DNA from: a virus
Virus record (IMG/VR): IMGVR_UViG_3300021140_000022
Coordinates: 1-32,731 of that record
DNA length: 32,731 nt
Direction: 5' to 3' (one strand)
In this document: in pieces, positions 16,201 through 23,297 of the stretch
Layout: the number at the start of each line of letters is the position of its first letter
Position numbering within the stretch: position 1 is the first letter of the stretch
The notes under the pieces: model-generated
Told to the model about the DNA's origin: nothing
Seen by the model: only the letters and a program-made list of their open reading frames with translations
Database searches by the model: none
Program-made: the position numbers and the translations under genes

Positions 16201-18721
16201 TTGTAAATTATGTATTTATGATGACGATTATGAAAATGTTGTCCCACCAGATAATCCTAGTTTTAGTTACCCTACCTCAATATTAGATGGATTTAATGAA
16301 CAAGTGGTTTTAATATTACAAAGAGGTGTTGACCCTTATTCTCCGAAATTGCAAAATAGTTACGGAATTGGGAGAATATTAGGACATCCAAGTGAAAACG
16401 CGGTTGTAATTACAGGGATGACAAGAATGAATATTCCAATCCAACCATTACCTTCTAATTCTACAATTTCAGTTCAAAATCATAAAAATGTTGATGAAAT
16501 ATTTTCAGGTTCTTATTTTTATACGCCGGGTATTCCAAATAATATAATACCTAATGCTTCAACAACACCAGGTCTTGCATTTTCATCATATACCACAAGT
16601 AATGTTGGATACTACGGAGCTTTGGATAGTCGATATTTGAGACCACCATCTCAACTAAAAATAACCTCAATTTTAAATCAAGTATTTTATGGAAATGCAA
16701 TCCAAAGTAATACATTTTTTCAAGATGGACCTGGAGCTCTCTTTGTTCAACCTACTTACAATGTAACAACAAATACTCCTTATGGTATTAATTCAATTTC
16801 AGTTGGAGGACCTACAATAATGAAGGGTGTTGCAAGTTCTCAAATCGCAAATTTATTTGCAGGACAAAGTACTAAATCGTCTTGGGTACCTGACATTAAT
16901 TATGGTGGAAAAACACCATTAAATCCAAGTACTCGATATTTACCAACTGAAGACTTATCAGGTGGTGCATATATGTTTAGAGGACCTCTAAGCACGTTTT
17001 TATCGGATTGGGAGTTAGTGGCAGATAATAAACTTGGATACCAAATAACTGAAGGTCAACCTTTTAATTTATATTTTAGTCCATTATTATTACCTGAATT
17101 TACAGGAACTACAGGAGTTAATTCAGGACTCACAATTAGTTCTTCAACTCAAATGGTAATGAGAACTGACCGTTTACCATCTTCTGACGGATTTGATGTT
17201 CAGAAAAGAGCAACAGATTTTGCGTTTTTAAATGGTAGTGTCGGTTTACTACAACAAAATTTATCATTCACGGTATATTCAAAAGAAGCGGGATTAAGTT
17301 TTGGGGCACCTAGCTTTTCAACAGGTGCAGAACAAGTTACCGCAGACATTCAAAATCAGGTATTATCTGCAACAGTTTTTGAAACCATGAATACTTGTGA
17401 AAAAATGGTTGGACTTGAGCAATATAGTGGTAATGGTGTTACTTTTGGTGTAAAAAAAGACGCGTTAACCACAGATAATGTTGAAAATGGGTGTTATGTA
17501 ATGTTGAATAGGCCGTTATTTGATTTAACAAAAGATATTGAAACATTTGGGGAATGGGGTTATAGACTTAGATTTTATTATGGGTTATGTAGAGGAGTCT
17601 TGTCCCAATCATTTGTAAATAATTGGGTTAACGGTTCGTTATATATGTTCCCAATCGAAGTTGATACTTTTTATGATATTAACAACAAACCAACATCTGA
17701 ATACCCAACTCAAATTGTTTATTTTGATAATAAAACAAATAATTTTTATTTTAGGAGTTCACCGTATTTGTTATCTTCAAATCCTCCAAGATTTATCGGC
17801 TCACCGATTTTCGAATTAAATAGTTCTTTAAACTCTAGAAATTTATTATTCCCAACAACAATAATTAACTTAGGATATAAAGATGATTTTTATGGTGAAA
17901 TAATATTTGACCCCGCAGCTAAGGGTTATATCATGAGAAGTTTAAACTCCACTTCTTATTCTGACACTTCAGATTTGGTTAATTTGTTTGTGATTAGTAG
18001 GATTACGAATAGTAGTTTTTTGGGTAACATATTGTCTGGTTTAAATAATGCGCTTAATATCTTATTCTCAAGAAAGGGCCTTAGAATTGATGGTGATTTG
18101 GCTCAAAGTATGTCAATTAATTCTGAGTATGGTGTCATACCATTTTCACCTGAATACTATAGTCCTGAGAGTGGTTCTGTTGTTGTTTTAAATGGTCCTA
18201 CGATGGGAGTTTTCTTTTCATCAACAACTTTTGATTTACAAAATAAAGATTTTCTGAGTCCGGGGATTATTAACTTCAGGTCTCCATTTAGTACCAATGT
18301 GAATACATTTCAATATGGTATAAAATCACAAGTTGTCCCGTTCTATCAATGGGATTTGGTTCAACTAGGTGGAAACAACACAATTTTTGGTAGTGAAAGG
18401 AATACTTGGAAAACAAACCAAGGACCTACCAATGAAGGAATTTTTAGTAGAAATTACCAATCTTTAAATAGAAGAGAACCTGACATTGCAGGAACCCCAA
18501 GTTATTTTATGGGTTCGAATGTTCAAGGAACGGGAGGTAACAAAGATATATATCAGAGAGGGTATATTTTCAATGTTGACTCTAATGGTAATTACTCATT
18601 TAGTGCTGGTACATGGCCTGACGAATTTTTAGTTGGAGCACCTAATCATTTCTATTTTGGAACAATTCAAGGAGAATCGGCTTTAGATAAATTTAAAACA
18701 AAATATTCGATTGATGAATAA
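13205..18721 (+). CDS. Giant baseplate/tail protein with Cna-B-like and hydrophobic regions (1838 aa)
   Basis: This is the largest gene in the window. Residues ~45-175 resemble a carboxypeptidase-regulatory/Cna-B-like beta-sandwich: YGVIVGRVTANNGFGLPNARV is the opening strand pair and VKTNDSGDYMIMGVPQGNHS the closing one. A ~70-residue insert separates the two. Residues ~506-605 form a strongly hydrophobic block with four or so membrane-length segments (LIYFIFAIILQIIQIIG, IILLFFIGLLI, LLALVFGVGALFLAI). A cysteine cluster follows (Cys622, 625, 627), then a second CxxC at 1000-1003. The remaining ~800 residues are beta-rich and Asn/Ser/Gly/Thr-rich. The place after gp25 and gp6 corresponds to T4 gp7 (1032 aa), but I see no clear gp7 signature. 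The in-frame TTG one codon upstream is not preferred over ATG 13205. Confidence 0.75.
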   Translation: MGQSYRIKTELGINKLINIQLDQQFEFLEVLSLTLQQEDIYTKSCAQYGVIVGRVTANNGFGLPNARVSVFIPITSIDESNPIISSIYPYKSPNDKNEDGYRYNLLPYEKSYSTHSATGTLPSRLDSLTGDTAVEIYDKYYKYSVKTNDSGDYMIMGVPQGNHSLVMDVDLSDIGEFSLTPQDLIRMGLATDAQVAGNRFRTSTDLNSLPQIINLTKDVEVSPLWGDPELCDIAINRVDFDLRDDANVDIQPTSVFMGSIYSTSDSYRVRTNAKPADDMGNLCSLIAGPGQILAIRQTIYQDNEGNPVLEQHQLEQSGNIIDGNGVWLTELPMNLDYFITNEFGEKVLSNDPTIGIPTKAKYRFKIKWQQSPSLSEQVRRPYYLVPNVKEYGWGAGGGAINNSLQLESSYYFGLAWSGYTNGFNKAIPPPPLQPVSDYTNRLNEIINCEDTFYEFQYNKVYTVAGLIDEFKNGGRGNFIGIKEIDSSDCDNTINKFPVNDGFRNFDLIYFIFAIILQIIQIIGIPLLTIFHFLVFLWNNFAVIILLFFIGLLIKAAAQQGFLVIAAIAGSAAFGATAAMIVPHALLALVFGVGALFLAINFRQIISYKFGRLKLPMMTYPDCQACECDPETTAPGGGNQETAPPSGLLTQLSNGGLYVDGLEIQFFNPNTDNEDSAQLSAITISQSLSGRFSTKTPTLYKSTFSEPFTFPNTDGTRFGSKLIAAGITLPPGERINKYNTRKKYFDNVNKIKVTFNYPSNIGKSHDDNTLTVLASQILQPGTLLTFIDPLKSKDVNFLWTGTTAIGNNLLNGVNGIIKNTGFTANVSYATTQAGPPSIVPYIIPSGNSTCFLSITFDVVATGTTTYFSCANNKVTVTATTTGTKTITNENGIDVTTLGGTAEISGITYGQACQRYIYPSDLEYYQVLTAITITTTVVNGKTIYSLPGQVLDNSGNPDPTKGFWNDLIADNKGFLFSNRASGESELNDRWGYIGGTDYIDTCKLCIYDDDYENVVPPDNPSFSYPTSILDGFNEQVVLILQRGVDPYSPKLQNSYGIGRILGHPSENAVVITGMTRMNIPIQPLPSNSTISVQNHKNVDEIFSGSYFYTPGIPNNIIPNASTTPGLAFSSYTTSNVGYYGALDSRYLRPPSQLKITSILNQVFYGNAIQSNTFFQDGPGALFVQPTYNVTTNTPYGINSISVGGPTIMKGVASSQIANLFAGQSTKSSWVPDINYGGKTPLNPSTRYLPTEDLSGGAYMFRGPLSTFLSDWELVADNKLGYQITEGQPFNLYFSPLLLPEFTGTTGVNSGLTISSSTQMVMRTDRLPSSDGFDVQKRATDFAFLNGSVGLLQQNLSFTVYSKEAGLSFGAPSFSTGAEQVTADIQNQVLSATVFETMNTCEKMVGLEQYSGNGVTFGVKKDALTTDNVENGCYVMLNRPLFDLTKDIETFGEWGYRLRFYYGLCRGVLSQSFVNNWVNGSLYMFPIEVDTFYDINNKPTSEYPTQIVYFDNKTNNFYFRSSPYLLSSNPPRFIGSPIFELNSSLNSRNLLFPTTIINLGYKDDFYGEIIFDPAAKGYIMRSLNSTSYSDTSDLVNLFVISRITNSSFLGNILSGLNNALNILFSRKGLRIDGDLAQSMSINSEYGVIPFSPEYYSPESGSVVVLNGPTMGVFFSSTTFDLQNKDFLSPGIINFRSPFSTNVNTFQYGIKSQVVPFYQWDLVQLGGNNTIFGSERNTWKTNQGPTNEGIFSRNYQSLNRREPDIAGTPSYFMGSNVQGTGGNKDIYQRGYIFNVDSNGNYSFSAGTWPDEFLVGAPNHFYFGTIQGESALDKFKTKYSIDE

Positions 18722-20429
18722 GTATACAATTATTCCAAGTAGTTTACAATATAAGTCTGCACCATTCGTTGACCAAGAAATTTCTTTATCACTAGAAGAA
18801 CAGAGTCAACTAATTACCGAATACGATAGAAGTCAAAGTATAAGTCTTGCTCAGATATATAATGATGAAAGACAGTCTTGTACAATTTTCAGACCGACAT
18901 TTAAATTAAATTATTTGTACGCTAACACTTATACTGGAACTACAGAGTATATACCGTTTAGAAATACTTTATATTATGTTCAACCTGAGGATTCTTCATT
19001 TAATAATGTTTGGATTGGATATCCACAATATTATGAGTTTGATATGTATCGACCGAACATTAGTGACCAGCATATAAGGTATCAAGCAAAAAGTGCTTAT
19101 ACATATAATTGGACTTATTATTTAAGTTATCCTTTTCAAAACAATTATAATAAAAAATTATATTATGAGTTGGAAAATAGTAGTGGTGACTGGATTGCTT
19201 CGGAAGGAATTCCGTATATCGTGAATAAATCAAGTCAAAATGGGAATAGTTTAATATCGTTCAAATGTATTGCACCGCATGGATTGACTGTTGGTGAATA
19301 TGTTAGATTGAAATTTGTAACCGCACCGTTTAATTATAATGGAATTGACTTATTTCAGGTGTATTCGTTGGGTAACGGTTTACTTGAAAGTAATGAATAT
19401 ATATTCAATATTTATGATGTTGGATACACTGGTACGACATTTACAAACAGGAGAAGAGGGATATTCAAAAGGGTAATTAATCCTGATAATCTCTTGGAAA
19501 CTGAATCAAAATATTATGTTAGACAACACAAAATACTTACAAATGTGGATGAGTGTATTATCACTAAAAATGCCTTTGAGAAGAACATATTTAATGAGGA
19601 GAGGAAACTTGAACTTAGTTCTCTGACACCAAACAACATTACAAGAGTTTCTCAAAAAACGAGTAGTAACACATTTAATATTACCTTCAAAAACGATTTT
19701 AACTTATTTGGGGTATTGGATAATCAAAAAAGACCTTTAACTGAATTATTTCTCACGGTAATAAATAAAGGGTATACCGGATATTTCAATAAACCTAATC
19801 CCGGTACAACCTCAGGACTAAAAGAAGGGTGGAGATTTAATTTAACTCAAACGAGTAATGATTGGTGGGATAATGGTAGAGTTGACTCAAATACCAATAT
19901 TCAAACTTCAAGTTATACTTTAACTAGTGGGGTAACAAAAACATTTTATTATAATCAAAATTTAATGTCAGGAGACACAATTGACGGGGATTTTTGTGAA
20001 TGGAATGATTATGAACAAGCCGAGAGAATTATATCATCATATTATCATAAATTGAAGTATAATCAGGATGTTTTTCAAACAACACAAACTCCAACATCCA
20101 ACGCTCCTGGTTTTTATTATCAACCACATACTGCAATGACAATAAGGGTGTTTTCTGATTATGTTGAAACAGGAGACGTTGCGGTAGTTGAGGGAATTCC
20201 GGGATATGCGTATTACTCTAAAACTGACCAACAATTTAGATGGAGAGATTTATATACTTATGGATTCATTGATAATTTAGGGAGAGGGGTTGACTACCCT
20301 TTTTTGAATTTTGCTCAATATCCATTTAAAGAAGTCCAATTCAGATTAATCCCTGAAGGAATAAACTATAACTCCAATCTAAATGGAGTTAATTATCCAA
20401 TAAAACCTTTGATTGATGAATGTGAATAA
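18714..20429 (+). CDS. Tail/baseplate structural protein, aromatic-rich (571 aa)
   Basis: The start codon ATG 18714 lies inside the end of the giant gene (8-base overlap), so translation is coupled. The product is rich in Tyr, Asn, Phe and Thr, without signal peptide or membrane helices, and looks largely beta-stranded. Segments such as LKLNYLYANTYTGTTEY-like strands, CIAPHGLTVGEYVRLKF (about 189-205) and the C-terminal EVQFRLIPEG are typical of virion structural proteins. The CIAPHGLTVGEYV motif resembles the AxHGLxxGDxV segments seen in many phage tail and fibre proteins. No T4 counterpart can be named with certainty; gp8 of the wedge is the positional candidate. Confidence 0.65.
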   Translation: MNKYTIIPSSLQYKSAPFVDQEISLSLEEQSQLITEYDRSQSISLAQIYNDERQSCTIFRPTFKLNYLYANTYTGTTEYIPFRNTLYYVQPEDSSFNNVWIGYPQYYEFDMYRPNISDQHIRYQAKSAYTYNWTYYLSYPFQNNYNKKLYYELENSSGDWIASEGIPYIVNKSSQNGNSLISFKCIAPHGLTVGEYVRLKFVTAPFNYNGIDLFQVYSLGNGLLESNEYIFNIYDVGYTGTTFTNRRRGIFKRVINPDNLLETESKYYVRQHKILTNVDECIITKNAFEKNIFNEERKLELSSLTPNNITRVSQKTSSNTFNITFKNDFNLFGVLDNQKRPLTELFLTVINKGYTGYFNKPNPGTTSGLKEGWRFNLTQTSNDWWDNGRVDSNTNIQTSSYTLTSGVTKTFYYNQNLMSGDTIDGDFCEWNDYEQAERIISSYYHKLKYNQDVFQTTQTPTSNAPGFYYQPHTAMTIRVFSDYVETGDVAVVEGIPGYAYYSKTDQQFRWRDLYTYGFIDNLGRGVDYPFLNFAQYPFKEVQFRLIPEGINYNSNLNGVNYPIKPLIDECE

Positions 20430-21231
20430 AATACAACTATTAAACGACGGATTTATTAATAAAGAGTTAGTAATACCGATAGAATTAACTTGGGATTATT
20501 TAGGTCTCGACCAAAGTATTGATGAATATGAGGGAGAAATGATTAAAAAAGTTAGTGGAGGTTTTGGTGATTTTGAAATTGATAGATTTGCTCATGCTCC
20601 AACCATAGTCCCCGACCCAAATTCAAATACACCGTTTGAACTTACGGACATTCAGTATGAATTTTATTTTCATTCAGGTGGTTCATTAAACAACATAAAC
20701 AGTTGGGAGAATAGTTATATTAAGGAAGGATTTACCCCACAAGACATTTATTACTACACGAACAACTTTACAAATTCATTTTTTAAGTTGGATTTGTATG
20801 ACAATGTTGATGAAAAAAGACAAACAAATTATATAACGATTATTATTCCAACACAACAGGGATTAACAATGCCAGCAATTATGCAAAGAACCCCCGTCAA
20901 TATTAAAAAACCTAAGTTTGTTTTGGATTATGTTGGTGATAAAGAAGGATTTTTTATTTATTGGTTGAAGAAAAGGAATTTCTTGGATATATCAACATTT
21001 TATATGACCGCCAAATTTTATGACGCCAGACGAGGATTTTTTACAAAAATGATGAACCTACCACAATCCACATTAACCGGAAATAAATTTGTTTTTGATA
21101 ACACAAAATATTTTTATTATAGAGTTCAGTTAAATTATGAAAATCAAACCTACCAAGTTTTTGATATGCACACTAATCAACGAGCCGGGGCAAGTACACC
21201 CATAAAATGGTATGAATATGTTAATCCTTAA
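20416..21231 (+). CDS. Tail/baseplate structural protein (271 aa)
   Basis: ATG 20416 overlaps the previous gene's end by 14 bases, again within the sequence ATTGATGAAT seen at the preceding junction. The protein opens with MNVNKIQLLNDGFINKELVIPIELTWDYLG and has a long loop of Pro/Asn. Middle aromatic strands (YEFYFHSGG, IYYYTNNFTNSFFKLDLYD) and the closing KYFYYRVQLNYENQTYQVF suggest a beta-sandwich virion component. The two-base gap to the next gene keeps it in the same operon. No family recognised; role as a baseplate or tail-tip part is from context. Confidence 0.62.
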   Translation: MNVNKIQLLNDGFINKELVIPIELTWDYLGLDQSIDEYEGEMIKKVSGGFGDFEIDRFAHAPTIVPDPNSNTPFELTDIQYEFYFHSGGSLNNINSWENSYIKEGFTPQDIYYYTNNFTNSFFKLDLYDNVDEKRQTNYITIIIPTQQGLTMPAIMQRTPVNIKKPKFVLDYVGDKEGFFIYWLKKRNFLDISTFYMTAKFYDARRGFFTKMMNLPQSTLTGNKFVFDNTKYFYYRVQLNYENQTYQVFDMHTNQRAGASTPIKWYEYVNP

Positions 21232-21233
21232 TA

Positions 21234-22343
21234 ATGGAAGATTTTTATAATATAATAATATCACCTGAAACAATTCGTGGAGATATCTTTAGAGTAAACC
21301 TTAGTGGCCAAACTGTAGGACCGACTTATACGGGAGAGACTGTCGGGGTTTATTCTGCTATGACACAAGTTCTTAGTGCGGGACCAAACGGGTCTTCATT
21401 ATTAACCGGATTAACAATACCAATATTAATTAGACAAACTGCAATAGATGTTGGATATTATAGCCCATTTGATGGGGCAGTTTTACAGAAAGATGTTGTT
21501 GCTAATTTTATATTTTCATCAACAACTTCAAATCCTTATGTTTATAACATTTACAACACATCAAGTGAATTCCAAAAATTTTTGGATTTGTCGACATATA
21601 CAATTGATTGGGGGGATGGTTCTTCGATAGACCCTATCACAAATTATACTCCAAATTCGATAAGTCATACCTATCCCGTGGCAAATAAAACTTATCAAAT
21701 TACATTAGAACAGACAAATCCTTGGGGAATAACTCGAGTAACAAAAACGATAACAACACCATATACTAATATCGTGGCAAATAATCCGAATGGAGAAGCG
21801 TTTTTCATACCTGCTGGAGGGAATTGGATAAATACACCGGTAAGTTATGATTATATTTTTTCGGGAGATGCGGTTAATGAGGTGTTACCTCAAACTTCAT
21901 TTAATTATGTAACAGTTCCATATACTGTTTCAGGATTTACAAAGTCTAGTTTAACCGACTTAATATTATATGGGCCGGTTCAATATCAAGTTGGGGCTGT
22001 TGTAATTAAGAACGGACAAATTTGGGGGACTGTCACAGATATAAACGATATCTTCACTGCATATACTATTAACAATGTAAATTATTATGATTATATTGAC
22101 GGAACAACAATATTTTTTGAACAATCTTCAGGTTTTACTGAAGATAATTTAACTGCAGTTCCTATTACTAAAGATGAAGTTTTATTAAAAGTTATTGACC
22201 AAGCTCAAGTTCAAACAAACATATTTATTGAGCGTGGTAAAAACTCAGCTTTTGAAAGAATCCAAAGATTGGGTGAAGTCGACAATCTCGGAGATATGAT
22301 AAATTATGGTTATGGATTTTATAATGTAGTTGAAAAGAATTAA
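21234..22343 (+). CDS. Tail protein with PKD-like domain (369 aa)
   Basis: Residues ~85-175 carry a PKD-like Ig fold: a strand VANFIFSS, then TIDWGDGSS at 123-131, HTYPVANKTYQITLEQTN at 145-162, and a closing strand. WGDGS followed by HTY is the hallmark of PKD domains, found on secreted and surface proteins that bind polysaccharide or protein. The first 80 residues are strand-rich, with SGQTVGPTYTGETVG. The C-terminal part contains a PVQYQVGAVVIKNGQIWG strand set and ends in a helical RIQRLGEVDNLGDMINYG segment that may dock to the tail. It begins 2 bases after its neighbour. A carbohydrate-contacting role at the tail tip is inferred. Confidence 0.65.
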   Translation: MEDFYNIIISPETIRGDIFRVNLSGQTVGPTYTGETVGVYSAMTQVLSAGPNGSSLLTGLTIPILIRQTAIDVGYYSPFDGAVLQKDVVANFIFSSTTSNPYVYNIYNTSSEFQKFLDLSTYTIDWGDGSSIDPITNYTPNSISHTYPVANKTYQITLEQTNPWGITRVTKTITTPYTNIVANNPNGEAFFIPAGGNWINTPVSYDYIFSGDAVNEVLPQTSFNYVTVPYTVSGFTKSSLTDLILYGPVQYQVGAVVIKNGQIWGTVTDINDIFTAYTINNVNYYDYIDGTTIFFEQSSGFTEDNLTAVPITKDEVLLKVIDQAQVQTNIFIERGKNSAFERIQRLGEVDNLGDMINYGYGFYNVVEKN

Positions 22344-22363
22344 ATTGAAAAAATAGAAATAAA

Positions 22364-22372
22364 GTATTTATA
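22364..22372 (+). promoter_or_regulatory. GTATTTATA motif in the 45-base gap before 22389
   Basis: GTATTTATA lies 16 bases before the ATG at 22389, in one of the few real gaps in the otherwise overlapping tail operon. The spacing suggests a new transcription start. It is the cleanest example of the recurrent motif. Confidence 0.45.
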
Positions 22373-22388
22373 ATATAAAAAATAAGAT

Positions 22389-23297
22389 ATGGCAATAGGC
22401 TCGTATGGCACAATTAGACCTTCAGACGTAAGTCCTGAAGATGTTCAGATAATAATGAATTACACTCCCAGTAGGGATGCTACGGATAATTTTATCCTAA
22501 CAGAACTTGATGCACCAACATTATTAAAACCTTATTTTAATAATACTCAAACTGGTGGCAATGCGAATGTTGAGATATTAGGGGGTTTGTACAACTTAAC
22601 ATTACCTGCAGAACAATTTAATGAAATTGGAATATATACATTGTATTTGAGACCAGCACAAATTAGAACGGTTATTACCGATTGTGGTGTCTTAAATGCT
22701 CTCCCAAATGTAAAGGGAATCGTAATTGATGTTTCAAATGTTCCGATACAATTTCAAAACAAATTTGTACCACAAGGGTTGGTTGGATTTAGGATTGAAT
22801 ATTTGAATCCTGACGGTTCAAAAATACCAAATTTCTTTAGAGTTGTTACATCTTCATTCTTTTGTGAACCGGTAGTTGCAAATGAGATTAACACAACTCA
22901 AAAATCAATAAGATATCGTTATGTCGATGGAACTTCAAATTTAATATTTTTAACTTTATCTCCTTCTTCTTCACCTACAAACAAACCAAATGCAACACCA
23001 TTCATTGGGCAGCCGAATCAAAATATTATAATTACTAACACATTCTTTAATCCTGTTACATTGGAGATTGAAATGGTTGAATACGATGTATCATCTCTTG
23101 CGATTGCACTTTATGGTAATCAAACCAAATCTATTGATGATGGTATTTACACAATCTACGACTCTGAGAATAATATTTATAGACAATACAATCTATACGA
23201 GATTAGAGACCAATTTAATGCTCTTCTTTATGAAGTTAGACAAAGTCGTGGTAATAATATTGATTTCAGCAAAAACTTCACAACAATAACTGGATAA
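22389..23297 (+). CDS. Tail structural protein (302 aa)
   Basis: The product starts MAIGSYGTIRPSDVSPEDVQIIMNY and has beta-rich sections: GLYNLTLPAEQFNEIGIYTLYLRP at about residues 66-90, a GIVIDVSNVPIQF strand, and FRVVTSSFFCEP. It has a Ser/Pro-rich loop LSPSSSPTNKPNATP at about 191-205 and a closing helix-containing segment LYEIRDQFNALLYEVRQSRG. There is no signal or membrane segment. It is overlapped by one base (TAATG) with the next gene, which indicates coupled translation and possibly a complex with that product. I do not recognise a named family; tail or baseplate role is from position. Confidence 0.63.
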   Translation: MAIGSYGTIRPSDVSPEDVQIIMNYTPSRDATDNFILTELDAPTLLKPYFNNTQTGGNANVEILGGLYNLTLPAEQFNEIGIYTLYLRPAQIRTVITDCGVLNALPNVKGIVIDVSNVPIQFQNKFVPQGLVGFRIEYLNPDGSKIPNFFRVVTSSFFCEPVVANEINTTQKSIRYRYVDGTSNLIFLTLSPSSSPTNKPNATPFIGQPNQNIIITNTFFNPVTLEIEMVEYDVSSLAIALYGNQTKSIDDGIYTIYDSENNIYRQYNLYEIRDQFNALLYEVRQSRGNNIDFSKNFTTITG

